NCBI RefSeq assembly: GCF_039613825.1
Contig: NZ_CP154826.1
Location: forward strand, 3,658,001 to 3,722,000
Origin: Diaminobutyricibacter sp. McL0608
Lineage (GTDB): Bacteria; Actinomycetota; Actinomycetes; Actinomycetales; Microbacteriaceae
Direction of reading: 5' to 3'
DNA length: 64,000 nt
Each line of letters opens with the position of its first letter. The stretch's first letter is position 1. Positions 24,541 to 33,519 of this stretch are shown here, piece after piece. The notes below the pieces were generated by a model. The model had not been told where the DNA came from and did no database searches. It saw nothing but the letters and a program-made list of their open reading frames with translations. A program made the position numbers and the translations under genes.

Positions 24541-24599
24541 TCGAGTTGAGGCAAATCCGCGTCTGCGACTCACTCGGAGCGGGATTTGCCTCATCTCGA
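24541..24599. repeat. Palindromic element, family B copy 1 (also possible terminator)
   Basis: Left arm at 24541-24558 and right arm at 24582-24599 pair over 18 bp with one T/T-type mismatch; the core is TTGAGGCAAATCC facing GGATTTGCCTCAT. The 23-nt loop has no other obvious structure. It lies 20 bp past the mmsA stop and 27 bp before the stop of the convergent gene, so it may end transcription from both sides. A second copy of the core palindrome lies at 56808-56864. Confidence 0.65.
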
Positions 24600-24625
24600 T
24601 GAGCCCGGGGCCCAAGGCCAGGGAC

Positions 24626-25225
24626 TCAGGGGCGCAGCGGGCGGTACGTGATGTGCGTGACCAGGGATGTTGCGCGAACCGAGACGCGTTCGAGGCGCTG
24701 CGGGGGCACACCGTCGAAGACCCGCTCGCCCGCGCCGACGATGCTCGGCGTGATGTGCAGGCGAAGCTCGTCGAGGAGGCCGGCCGCCAGAAACTGGTTG
24801 ACCGTCCCGGCGCCGCCGGCGACGGAGATGCCCTGCTCGCCGGCTTCGGCACGCGCCCGCTCGAGCGCGGCCTCGATCCCGTCGGTCACGAAGTGGAAGG
24901 TCGTGCCACCCTCCATCTCGATCGGGTCCTGCGGGTAATGGGTGAGCACGAAGACAGCGTTGTGGTACGGCGGATTGGGCCCCCACCAGCCGCGCCAGTC
25001 GCGATCCCACTCGCCGCGGACAGGACCGAACATGTTGCGGCCCATGATGGTCGCCCCGGATTCGACGATCGCGTCGACTTCCGCCTTGTTCTCGTCGTAG
25101 GCGTCGAACATCCAGCCGGTGAGCCAGCTCTGGTCGACGTCGCCGAACGGTTCCTCCTCCCGCTGGTTGAGGCCGGCTGCGAAGCCGTCCGCTGAGACTG
25201 CGAGGTCGCTGAAGACGATACCCAT
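24626..25225 (-). CDS. Dihydrofolate reductase-like (RibD C-terminal domain) protein
   Basis: 199 residues. The RibD/DHFR-like fold is recognised by IVFSDLAVSADGFAAG, ESGATIMGRNMFGPVRGEW, VFVLTHYPQDPIEMEGG, ISVAGGAGTVNQFLAAGLLDELRLH and ITPSIVGAGERVF. These stand-alone proteins are usually NADPH-binding reductases of unknown substrate, distinct from FolA. Single gene on the minus strand, convergent with the pyrimidine operon and separated from it by the family B palindrome. Confidence 0.85.
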   Translation of the reverse strand: MGIVFSDLAVSADGFAAGLNQREEEPFGDVDQSWLTGWMFDAYDENKAEVDAIVESGATIMGRNMFGPVRGEWDRDWRGWWGPNPPYHNAVFVLTHYPQDPIEMEGGTTFHFVTDGIEAALERARAEAGEQGISVAGGAGTVNQFLAAGLLDELRLHITPSIVGAGERVFDGVPPQRLERVSVRATSLVTHITYRPLRP

Positions 25226-25337
25226 CGTGGAGTCCTAACTGGTCGTGAGGCGTGACTGATCAGCACGGTACTCCTACGCCGACGGACGATGGCCGCCAAT
25301 TCGGGGAACAACCGCGCGCGACCGTTAGGCTCCCGGC

Positions 25338-26777
25338 ATGGCGATCACGATCTCCTCCGGCCCCATCGAGGGCGCGTCGTCCGGCGGCGTCGACCGCTAC
25401 CTGGGCATCCCGTACGCGGCCGCCCCCGTCGGCGCCCTGCGCTTCGCGGGCCCGATGCCGCACCCGCGGTGGACGGAGCTCCGCGACGCCACCGCATGGG
25501 GCCCGACCGCACCGCAGGCGCCGTACAGCGGCGGACTCGAGACGCTGCTGCCGAGCGTCGACATTCCGGGAGACGAGTACCTCAATCTGAACGTGTGGGC
25601 ACCGGCCGGGGCGAGCGACCTGCCCGTCATGGTCTGGGTGCACGGCGGGGCACTCGTGCACGGCGCGAACGCTCTCGACATCTACGACGGCACCGCGTTC
25701 GCCCGCGACGGGGTCGTCTTCGTGGCGATCAACTACCGGCTGGGCGCTGAGGGCTTCTCGGTCATCGGGGGCGCTCCGCTCAACCTCGGGCTCCTGGATG
25801 TGGTCGCCGCCCTGCGTTGGGTGAAAGCCGAGATCAGCGCGTTCGGCGGCGACCCCTCGCGGGTGACTGTCGCCGGTGAATCGGCGGGCGCGATCCTGCT
25901 CGGCACCCTTCTGGCGAACTGCGAGGTGAACAGCGAGGTCGACGGACTGTTCGCCCGCATGATCCTGCAGAGCGGCCTGCCCACGGCCGCGCCTCGGGCC
26001 ACAGCCGCGAAGATCTCCCGGCTGATGGCGAAGCGCCTGCGGATCCCGGCGTCCCGTGCCACCTTTTCCGCGGTAGACGCATCCGATCTCGTCGCCGCCC
26101 AGCGGGCAGTGACTGCCGGGTCCACTCCCATCACCGGCGGCCCATCCTTCTCGATCGCGATCGGCGACGATCTGGTGCCGGCCGACCCGGGTCGCGCTGT
26201 CATGGCGGGCGCCGGGGACAGCATCCCCCTGCTCGTCGGCTCGAACACCGAGGAGTACCGGCTGTGGTTCGTGCCGACAGGTCTCATGTCGAAAATCACC
26301 GCGACCCTGTTCGCGGCCGCGCGCGTCAGGTTCCGCATCTCCCGGCGCATCCTCGACGTGTACAAGGCCGCGCGCCCTGGCGCGTCGCGCGGCGAACTGT
26401 TCGGCGTGCTCGCGACCGACATCATCCTGCGGCTTCCGTTGAACAGAATCGCGGATGCACGACTCAGCCGGGGAGCCGAGACCTACGTCTACGAGTTCGG
26501 CTGGTCGAGCCCGGTGCAGGAGCTGGGCGCCGCTCACGCGATGGAGATCGGGTTCGTGTTCGATCGACTGGACTCCCCTGACGCCACCGCGATGGCGGGG
26601 ACGGATGCGCCCCAGCAGCTCGCGGACGACATGCATTCCGCCTGGGTCCGCTTCGTGAAGACAGGCGACCCCGGATGGGAGAAATGGAGTTCCAGGCGGC
26701 CGGTGCAGACCTTCGACGCACCTGCATCCCGCCTCGCCTATGCGCCTCACGAGACTGAGCGCGCCGCCTGGAGGTGA
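25338..26777 (+). CDS. Type B carboxylesterase
   Basis: 479 residues of the carboxylesterase/cholinesterase alpha/beta-hydrolase group. Seen: RYLGIPYAAAPVGALRFAGP, oxyanion-hole VWVHGGALVHGA, nucleophile elbow TVAGESAGAILLG (Ser), the acid in LVGSNTEEYRLW, and a late His in AHAMEIGFVFDR. No signal peptide, so cytosolic. The protein is a little short in its central lid. Transcribed alone, divergent from the DHFR-like gene. Natural ester unknown. Confidence 0.88.
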   Translation: MAITISSGPIEGASSGGVDRYLGIPYAAAPVGALRFAGPMPHPRWTELRDATAWGPTAPQAPYSGGLETLLPSVDIPGDEYLNLNVWAPAGASDLPVMVWVHGGALVHGANALDIYDGTAFARDGVVFVAINYRLGAEGFSVIGGAPLNLGLLDVVAALRWVKAEISAFGGDPSRVTVAGESAGAILLGTLLANCEVNSEVDGLFARMILQSGLPTAAPRATAAKISRLMAKRLRIPASRATFSAVDASDLVAAQRAVTAGSTPITGGPSFSIAIGDDLVPADPGRAVMAGAGDSIPLLVGSNTEEYRLWFVPTGLMSKITATLFAAARVRFRISRRILDVYKAARPGASRGELFGVLATDIILRLPLNRIADARLSRGAETYVYEFGWSSPVQELGAAHAMEIGFVFDRLDSPDATAMAGTDAPQQLADDMHSAWVRFVKTGDPGWEKWSSRRPVQTFDAPASRLAYAPHETERAAWR

Positions 26778-26807
26778 GAGGGTGAGGCGCCGAATGACCA
26801 GGCCAGG

Positions 26808-28040
26808 TCAGAGACGAGCCGCGCGACGCTGGAGGTAGCGCCGCTCCGGCGAGCTGAGCGTGGCGCGCGCGGCAGCCCGGTACGCGTCGCGCGCGGCGGC
26901 GCTGTCACCGGCCAGCTCGAACAGGTGGGCCCGGACTGCAGTGAGACGGTAGTGCCCGGCGATGGCCGGGTCGGTCGCGAGCTCATCGAGCAGCCGAAGA
27001 GCGGCAGGCGCCCCTTCGACCATCCCGACCGCGATCGCCCGGTTCAGCTTCACCATCGGGTTCGAGACCATGTGGTCGAGGAGGCTGTACAGGTGCAGGA
27101 TCTCCTCCCAGTCCGTGGTGTCGGTCGTGGTGGACTCGTCATGGATGGCCGCGATCGCCGCCTGGACCAGGTATGGCCCGGCGGTGGACGTCTTCAGTGC
27201 CGTCACGAGCAGTTGTGTGCCCTCGGTGATCGCGGCGCGGTTCCACAGTGAGCGATCCTGCTCGTCGAGAGGAACGAGATCCCCCGTGGGCGTCGTCCTG
27301 GCCGGTCGTCGTGCGTCGGTCAGGAGCATCAGGCAGAGGAGGCCGACCGTCTCGCCGTCGTCGGGCACGATGCGCACCAGCTGTCTCGTCAGCCGGATCG
27401 CCTCGGTCGACAGGTCCACACGGGTCAGGTCGTCTCCGGTGGTCGCCGTGTACCCCTCGTTGAACATCAGGTAGAGCACCCGTCTGACGGCGTCGAGCCG
27501 CTCGCGCCGTCGGGCCGGGGCGACCTCGCCGAACTCCGCCCCCGCTGCCGTGATCGTCTGCTTGGCCCGGCTGATGCGCTGAGCCATGGTGGCTTCCGGC
27601 ACCAGGTAGGCCCTGGCCACTTCGGCGGTGGTCAGGCCTCCGAGAGCTCGGAGCGTCAGCGCGATCTGCGACGAGACCGACAGCGACTCATGACAGCACA
27701 GGAACAGGAGGTCGAGAGTGTCGTCGGCGGCGTCGTCGGCGCTCGGTTCGTCGGCCCATCCGGTCGGCTCGACGACGGCGACGGCGTAATCGCGTTCCCT
27801 GCCGCGACGCGCGGCCTCACTCCGGATGATGTCGATCAGCCGATTGGATGCCACGGTGTACAGCCACGCGGCGGGGTGGTCGGGAACCCCCTGCTCCGCC
27901 CAGAGCGTCGTGGCTTTGACCAAGGCATCCTGCACCGCGTCTTCGGCGATGTCGAACTGCCGGTAACGGTGCACGAGACGCCCGAGGGTCTGCGGCGCGA
28001 GCTCGCGCAGCAGACCCTCGATCGACGCCGAGTCGTTCAG
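26808..28040 (-). CDS. ECF42-type sigma factor with TPR-like C-terminal domain
   Basis: About 410 residues. Sigma-2 region: HRYRQFDIAEDAVQDALVKA and DHPAAWLYTVASNRLIDIIR; sigma-4: LTLRALGGLTTAEVARAYLVPEATMAQRISRAK; then a 220-residue helical C-terminal domain (YNEGYTATTGDD-like region, NRAIAVGMVEGAPAALRLLDEL) characteristic of ECF42. No ATG/GTG starts the conserved N-terminus: the nearest GTG (27974) would delete the first sigma-2 helix IEGLLRELAPQTLGRLV. The frame runs back to a CTG at 28040 that overlaps the YCII stop as CTGA, so I take CTG as start. The gene is coupled to its YCII partner. Confidence 0.88.
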   Translation of the reverse strand: MNDSASIEGLLRELAPQTLGRLVHRYRQFDIAEDAVQDALVKATTLWAEQGVPDHPAAWLYTVASNRLIDIIRSEAARRGRERDYAVAVVEPTGWADEPSADDAADDTLDLLFLCCHESLSVSSQIALTLRALGGLTTAEVARAYLVPEATMAQRISRAKQTITAAGAEFGEVAPARRRERLDAVRRVLYLMFNEGYTATTGDDLTRVDLSTEAIRLTRQLVRIVPDDGETVGLLCLMLLTDARRPARTTPTGDLVPLDEQDRSLWNRAAITEGTQLLVTALKTSTAGPYLVQAAIAAIHDESTTTDTTDWEEILHLYSLLDHMVSNPMVKLNRAIAVGMVEGAPAALRLLDELATDPAIAGHYRLTAVRAHLFELAGDSAAARDAYRAAARATLSSPERRYLQRRAARL

Positions 28041-28405
28041 AATTCCGCCGCCTTCTCGAACGCGACGGGGCGCACTTCGATCGCCAGGCCTTCGATCTTC
28101 GCGTCGGGGATCAGGGTCGCCAGCTCGAGCGCGCGCTCCTTCGAGTCGACGTCGACCAGGTAGAAGCCGCCGAGGAATTCCTTCGCCTCGAGGAACGGCC
28201 CGTCGTGCACCTGCGGCACGCCGCCCGTGCTGCGGACGACAGCGCTGGCAGAAGGGTCGCCGAGCGCCTGGGTCAGGATGAACTCGCCCGACGCCGTGAT
28301 CGCGTCCATGAACTCGCCATGCCCGGCTCCGATCGCGTCCATCTGCTCGGCGCTGAGCGCATCCAGCACCTCGCGGTCGACCTGCATCATCAGGAGGTAT
28401 TTCAT
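28037..28405 (-). CDS. DGPF/YCII-family protein, partner of the ECF42 sigma factor
   Basis: 122 residues: MKYLLMMQVDREVL, the signature VHDGPFLEAKEFLGGFYLVDV (DGPF motif), and VEVRP-like end IEVRPVAFEKAAEF. The fold is the ferredoxin-like YCII barrel. In Streptomyces the expression of DGPF genes is known to depend on ECF42, which is normally encoded next door as here. The ATG follows AGAAGAGAAGAATC. Biochemical role is not established. Confidence 0.9.
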   Translation of the reverse strand: MKYLLMMQVDREVLDALSAEQMDAIGAGHGEFMDAITASGEFILTQALGDPSASAVVRSTGGVPQVHDGPFLEAKEFLGGFYLVDVDSKERALELATLIPDAKIEGLAIEVRPVAFEKAAEF

Positions 28406-28463
28406 GATTCTTCTCTTCTCTGTCTCGTGATCAATCGTGCCCGAGTGGCGCGATCGATGGGTA

Positions 28464-28490
28464 GACGTAGTCGAGCCCCGTATCTCGACA
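28464..28490 (-). promoter_or_regulatory. ECF42-type autoregulated promoter
   Basis: On the minus strand TGTCGA (28490-28485) is followed after 17 bp by CGTC (28467-28464), about 60 bp upstream of the DGPF gene start. This agrees with the -35 TGTCGA and CG-rich -10 motif I recall as described for ECF42 targets. The -35 element lies in the loop of an 8-bp inverted repeat (CGAGCCCC 28472-28479, GGGGCTCG 28492-28499), which may be an additional control site. Confidence 0.55.
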
Positions 28491-28589
28491 TGGGGCTCGT
28501 CAGAACTTCCAGCTTGCTCAAAGACGGCTGCGTATTCTGAAAGCGGGCGATGAATGCCATGGTGGCTCGCCCGAGTCAGGAGACCGACC

Positions 28590-29702
28590 ATGCCGTCCAC
28601 CGCCACGTCCACACTGCTCTCTGCCGGACCCGTCCTCTTCGCCCCCGACGTCTCCGCCGACGGCGTCGCAGTGCTCTTCGCCGCCGATGTCGCTCGCGCA
28701 ACCATCTTCGCCTTCGAGCTTCCGGCAGAAGCGCCGGCTGCCGAGGCAGCCGAGGTGCGGGTCGACCGGCTGGGAGCGAAAGTCGCCTCCCTGCTCGGAG
28801 TCGAGCGAGAGGATGCGGTCATCCGGGGCATGGCCGTGCATCCCGTCTCGCATGCGGTATACCTGTCGATCGCTCGTGGCCGCGGGCCGGAGGCGGGCCC
28901 TGTGGTCGTTCGAGCCGGCACGGATGGTCAGCTGAGCATCGTCGAACTCGACGACCTGCCGGTCACCTCCTTCGAGCTCGACGATGCCCCGGCGGCTGAC
29001 GACGACCGACTGGACTACTGGCTCGACGGCAATGAGTCGACGTCGCAGCCGAGGGAGATCCACGGCGTGACGCTGAACATCGCGATGGTTCCGGTGCAGC
29101 GTTCGACGATCACCGACCTCGCGTGGGTCGACGGGACGCTGTTCGTCGCGGGCTTGAGCAATGAGGAGTTCAGCTCGCGCCTGCGCCAGGTCGCGTACCC
29201 GTTCGACGGATCGGCGACCGGGACGTCGGTCGAGATCTTCCACGTCGATCACGGCAAATACGAGACGCAGTCGCCGATTCGCGCCCTCACCTCGTTCGCT
29301 GGCGGTTCGAGCATCCTCGCCACCTACACCTGCACGCCTGTGGTGCAGTTCTCGCTCGGCGAATTGCGCGGGGAGGGCCTGGTTCGGGGCCGCACAGTCG
29401 CCGAGCTGGGACCGATGAACCAGCCGTTCAGCCTGGTCTCCTATGACCGCGACGGAGAGGAGTTCCTGCTCGTCTCCAACACGCGGCATCCGTTGCTGAA
29501 GATTCCGGCGGCCTCCGTCGCCGGCCAGGATTCGCTGGCGGTGCCCGCATCCGACCCGGATGCGTCTCACGGGGTCCCGCGCGAGAGCCTCGAACACACG
29601 GGCGTCACGTGGATGGCGAACCTCGACCGGGAAAGTGTGGTCGTCGTTCAGCACGACGGCGACGACACCCACCTCCGCACCCTTCGCTCGGCCGAGCTCT
29701 GA
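28590..29702 (+). CDS. Propeller-like protein of unknown function
   Basis: 370 residues without signal peptide or membrane helix. The pattern of repeated strand pairs (VLFAPDVSADGVAVLFAADV, GMAVHPVSHAVYLSIARG, ITDLAWVDGTLFVAGLS, ILATYTCTPVVQFSLGEL, FSLVSYDRDGEEFLLVSNT, GVTWMANLDRESVVVVQHD) suggests a six- or seven-bladed beta-propeller. No catalytic motif is recognised. The ATG at 28590 follows CAGGAGACCGACC. It is coupled to the Ig-like protein downstream by a CTGA overlap, so the two proteins are likely partners. Confidence 0.65.
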   Translation: MPSTATSTLLSAGPVLFAPDVSADGVAVLFAADVARATIFAFELPAEAPAAEAAEVRVDRLGAKVASLLGVEREDAVIRGMAVHPVSHAVYLSIARGRGPEAGPVVVRAGTDGQLSIVELDDLPVTSFELDDAPAADDDRLDYWLDGNESTSQPREIHGVTLNIAMVPVQRSTITDLAWVDGTLFVAGLSNEEFSSRLRQVAYPFDGSATGTSVEIFHVDHGKYETQSPIRALTSFAGGSSILATYTCTPVVQFSLGELRGEGLVRGRTVAELGPMNQPFSLVSYDRDGEEFLLVSNTRHPLLKIPAASVAGQDSLAVPASDPDASHGVPRESLEHTGVTWMANLDRESVVVVQHDGDDTHLRTLRSAEL

Positions 29703-30724
29703 CGCACATCCGGGCGGAATGGCGTAACGGAACCGCCTGCGTTCGCGGTCCCGGTCTTCCGGATGCGCTTGCGCTCGTTCCCGTCGGCGCGCTCGACCTC
29801 GGATCGAATCTTGTCGCGACAGCCGGAACGTGGGAGCGCTCGGGCGACACCGCCCGATTCACGCCTCGGTTCGGCGCCGTGCCCGGGACCGAGTATGCGG
29901 TCGTCGGGCGGCGGGATGAACGGGAAGCGTGGCGCGAACTGACGCGGGTGAGCGTTCCCGGCGCCGATTTCGAGCCGCGCACAGTTGTCGAAACGATCGA
30001 CCCGACCGTCGCGAGTGTGCCTGCGAACCTGCTGCGTTTCTCAGTGACATTCTCGTCGGTGATGGACGAAGGATCGGCAGCGGGCCACGTTCACCTGCTC
30101 GACGAGACAGATGCAGTCATACCGGGCACCCTCTTGGAGATGCCGCCCGAGCTCTGGGATCGGGGCCGTCGGCGGCTCACCGTCCTGCTGGAACCCGGGC
30201 GCATCAAGCGCGGCCTTCAACCGCACGTGCAGGCGGGCGCGCCGCTCCGCGAGGGGAGCACGATCACCGTCGCCGTCGATGCAGGCCTCCGCGACGCCGA
30301 GGGTGCGCAGCTGCGCGTCGGCGCACGTCGCACCTATCGCGTCGGAGCGGCTGTGCGATCGCGCATCGACCCGGCCCGGTGGGACGTGCAGTGGCCGGGG
30401 GGTCGCTCGAATCGCCTGGTCGCGCGTTTCGATCGACCGCTCGATCGCGCTCTGGTTCAGCGATGTCTTCACGTGGTCGACGAGCACGGGGATCCGGTGC
30501 CCGGCCGCGCGTCGCTCGATCAGGGTGCGCTGGTGTGGGATTTCACGCCGACGTCGGGCGGCGAGGACTGGAGGCTTCGTGTCGACACGCGACTGGAGGA
30601 TCTGGCGGGCAATTCGGTGCGGCGGGTGTTCGACCGCGACCTGCGGCGCACAGCTGACGACGGCATCGAAGCCCCGGAGATCTTCTTGACGCCCACCGGC
30701 GACATGGTCGCAGGTTCTGACTGA
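29699..30724 (+). CDS. Protein with SbsA-type Ig-like domains, unknown function
   Basis: About 341 residues. Two Ig-like domains of the Big_5/SbsA type are visible: the first has LLRFSVTFSSVMDEGSAAGH, the second SNRLVARFDRPLDRALVQ, and VWDFTPTSGGEDW followed by LEDLAGNSVRR, the classic DLAGN end. There is no export signal. Start is uncertain: CTG at 29699 overlaps the previous stop as CTGA and gives the natural N-terminus THIRAEWRNG; the GTG at 29609 would add about 30 Arg/Pro-rich residues that read like shadow sequence. Confidence 0.6.
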   Translation: MTHIRAEWRNGTACVRGPGLPDALALVPVGALDLGSNLVATAGTWERSGDTARFTPRFGAVPGTEYAVVGRRDEREAWRELTRVSVPGADFEPRTVVETIDPTVASVPANLLRFSVTFSSVMDEGSAAGHVHLLDETDAVIPGTLLEMPPELWDRGRRRLTVLLEPGRIKRGLQPHVQAGAPLREGSTITVAVDAGLRDAEGAQLRVGARRTYRVGAAVRSRIDPARWDVQWPGGRSNRLVARFDRPLDRALVQRCLHVVDEHGDPVPGRASLDQGALVWDFTPTSGGEDWRLRVDTRLEDLAGNSVRRVFDRDLRRTADDGIEAPEIFLTPTGDMVAGSD

Positions 30725-30803
30725 CAGCCGTCCCATCGGCCGTTCGCCCGCTGTTCACCGTCCCGTTCACTGACGTACCGGCTGCGTCGCTAGTTTCCGA
30801 TCT

Positions 30804-33491
30804 ATGAGACTGCATATCCCCCGGACCGTCGCTGCCCTCGCCGCGACCGCCACGGCCGCCGCCCTCGCGGTCGTGCTGCCCACCGCCGCCTTCGCCGCGG
30901 ATTCACCGAACGTCAAGATCACCGAGTGGTTGTACAGTCCGGTCAGCTCGTCGGGTGAATACATCGAGATCACGAACCTCGGCGCGGCTCCGGTCAGCCT
31001 TACCGGCTGGTCGTTCGACGACGACAGCGAGACGCCCGGGACCGTGCCGCTCGACAGCCTGGGCACCCTCGCCGTCGGCCAGTCCGCGATCATCACCGAG
31101 TCGGCGGATGCGACCTTCCGCAGCGAGTGGGGCCTCGGCGCCGATGTAAAGATCCTCGCGGGCAACACCACCAACCTCGGCCGTGCCGACGAGATCAACA
31201 TCTTCGACGGACCTGACGCTGTCGCGAACCTCGTCGACCGCCTCACCTACAACGACCAGGGCACCGGCACGGTGAAGGGACCGCGCACCCAGGGTGTCGC
31301 CGGCATCCCGAAGACCGGGGCCGCACTGGGCGCCAACGACGCGTCGCAGTGGCAGCTCTCCGCGGTCGGCGATGCTGAGGCATCCTGGGCCTCGAGCACC
31401 GGAGACATCGGCTCGCCGGGCACGAGCCGTTTCGCGCTGGCCGGCCCCCCGCTCCCCGCCTGGGCGAACATCCACATCAACGAGGTCTCATCGGACAACA
31501 CCAGCACGCCCGTGGGGGACGCGATCGAGCTGTACAACAGTGGCGCCGCGGACGTCAGCATCGCCGGCTGGCTGCAGATCGACAGCGGCGCTGCCTCCGC
31601 GGCGACGGCGTTCTCGGCGAAACTGCCCGACGGAACCGCGACGACGGTCGTCCCGGCGCACGGCTACGTCTACTTCGCCTCGACCAAGGGTCTGGGCAGC
31701 GGCGGCGACGGCGTGCACCTCTACCTGCCCGATGGTGCCAACGGCACCGCCGGCACGCTGGTCGACTCGGTGGCCTACACCGCAGGACAGGCTGGCACCG
31801 ACGAGACCAACAACTTCGGCGCAGGCGCGTTGGCGCGCTGCCCCGACGGCACCGGTACGTTCGTCTCGGTCAAGGACAAGAGCTTCGGCGCTTCCAACGC
31901 CGACGCCTGCACGACGCAGCTGACCGACCCGACCACCGGTAACGGCGGCGGCTCGACCCTGACCTGCCAGCCCGAGGCCCCGTCCGGCACCGGCACCCTT
32001 CCCGCGACGGCGCTCACTCCGACCGCGTGGCCCGGCAGCGCATCCGTCGCCGTCTCAGACAAGCAGTGCGCGTGGATGACCACGACAGGTCCTGAGGGAC
32101 GGGACGTCAGCGGCCTGGTCTTCGACCCGAGCAACGCGAACGTGCTCTACTCCGTCAAGAACAAGAGCTGGGTCTTCCGCATGGTGAAGCAGGACGGCCT
32201 CTGGGTCGCCGACACCAGCAACGGCTGGGGCGCGGGCAAGGAGATCTTCTTCCCCGGCAGCACTGACCCGGCGACGAACCAGCCCGACTCCGAGGGCATG
32301 ACCGTCGGCGCGGATGGCGCGCTCTACGTCACCACCGAGCGCAACAACGCAGCCAACACCATCCCGCTCAACTCGATCCTGCGTTTCGATCCGACCCAGT
32401 CGGGCACGCAGCTCGTCGCGACCGACCAGTGGAATCTGACCGCGGAATTCCCTGAGCTGCACGCCGGCAACAAGGACCAGGCGAACCTCGGCTTCGAAGG
32501 CGTCACCTTCGTTCCGGACAGCTACCTGACCGCCAACGGGTTCGTCGACCAGTCGACCGGCACGGCGTACAAGCCGATCGACTACCCCCAGCACGGCACC
32601 GGGCTGTACTTCGCGGCACTCGAGAACGATGGCAAGCTGTACGCCTACGCGCTCAACGCCGACCACAGCTTCCACCGGGTCGCCGTGGTCGACACCGGCA
32701 TGGGACACGTCATGGATGTGCAGTTCAACGCCGACACGCAGCGCATCTGGGCGCTGTGCGACAACACCTGCGGGGTCACGTCGACCGTGCTCAAGGTGGG
32801 CACGACCGGCGCAATCGTTCCGGATGTGCTCTACAGCAAGCCGGCCGGCCTGCCCGTGGACAACCTCGAGGGCTTCGCCCTGGCGCCGAACTCGACCTGC
32901 GTCGACGGGACCAAGGAGGTCGTGTGGTCGGATGACGGCGTCTACGGCGCCGGGCCTGGCAGCGCGACCGCGGGACACGCTCTCTACAGCGGGCGGATCA
33001 ACTGCGACCTGGGCCTCGGTGGCCAGGGCGTGCCGAAGCCGGACGCCTGGGACAAGAAGAAGGTCTACTTCGTCAACGACAAGGTGAGCTACAACGGCAG
33101 TGTCTTCCAGGCACTCTGGTACACCTCGGGCGAGACCCCCGGCAGCAGCAAGAACGGCGCCTGGTCCGAGATCGCGACGGCTCCCGACGGCAGCACGCTC
33201 TGGACGGTGACCCGACCCTTCAACACCGGCGACGTGGTCGTCTACCAGGGGCGGACGTTCAAGGCGCTCTGGTACACCCGCGGCCAGACACCCGGCGGTG
33301 TCGGCGGCCCGTGGAGCGAGCTCGTCGCACCCACCGTGCCCGGCGGCATCCCCGCCTGGAGCTCGGCGACCGTCTACAACGGAGGCGAGAAGGTGACCTA
33401 CCAGGGCCACACCTACCAGGCGCAGTGGTACACGGCCGGTAACGCACCTGACCCGACGAACAAGTACGGCGTCTGGAAGCTCCTCGGCTGA
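30804..33491 (+). CDS. Large secreted multidomain protein: lamin-tail domains, propeller-like core, three CBM5/12 modules
   Basis: 895 residues. A Sec signal (RLHIPRTVAALAATATAAALAVVLPTAAFAA, cleavage after AFA-A about 32) is followed by a lamin-tail domain (VKITEWLYSPVSSSGEYIEITNLG, SLTGWSFDDD) and a second (IHINEVSSDNTSTP, IELYNSGAADVSIAGW). A core of about 330 residues has propeller-like repeats (VSGLVFDPSNANVLYSVKN, SEGMTVGADGALYVTTER, VMDVQFNADTQRIWALC, NLEGFALAPNS). Three tandem C-terminal CBM5/12-type modules follow, each with W...Y..GD.V.Y.G..F.ALWYT.G..P. It is probably exported and binds chitin or another polysaccharide; an enzymatic role of the core is not proven. Confidence 0.85.
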   Translation: MRLHIPRTVAALAATATAAALAVVLPTAAFAADSPNVKITEWLYSPVSSSGEYIEITNLGAAPVSLTGWSFDDDSETPGTVPLDSLGTLAVGQSAIITESADATFRSEWGLGADVKILAGNTTNLGRADEINIFDGPDAVANLVDRLTYNDQGTGTVKGPRTQGVAGIPKTGAALGANDASQWQLSAVGDAEASWASSTGDIGSPGTSRFALAGPPLPAWANIHINEVSSDNTSTPVGDAIELYNSGAADVSIAGWLQIDSGAASAATAFSAKLPDGTATTVVPAHGYVYFASTKGLGSGGDGVHLYLPDGANGTAGTLVDSVAYTAGQAGTDETNNFGAGALARCPDGTGTFVSVKDKSFGASNADACTTQLTDPTTGNGGGSTLTCQPEAPSGTGTLPATALTPTAWPGSASVAVSDKQCAWMTTTGPEGRDVSGLVFDPSNANVLYSVKNKSWVFRMVKQDGLWVADTSNGWGAGKEIFFPGSTDPATNQPDSEGMTVGADGALYVTTERNNAANTIPLNSILRFDPTQSGTQLVATDQWNLTAEFPELHAGNKDQANLGFEGVTFVPDSYLTANGFVDQSTGTAYKPIDYPQHGTGLYFAALENDGKLYAYALNADHSFHRVAVVDTGMGHVMDVQFNADTQRIWALCDNTCGVTSTVLKVGTTGAIVPDVLYSKPAGLPVDNLEGFALAPNSTCVDGTKEVVWSDDGVYGAGPGSATAGHALYSGRINCDLGLGGQGVPKPDAWDKKKVYFVNDKVSYNGSVFQALWYTSGETPGSSKNGAWSEIATAPDGSTLWTVTRPFNTGDVVVYQGRTFKALWYTRGQTPGGVGGPWSELVAPTVPGGIPAWSSATVYNGGEKVTYQGHTYQAQWYTAGNAPDPTNKYGVWKLLG

Positions 33492-33519
33492 CAGCGCCGG
33501 CTCCCCATCGCGGGGCAAC

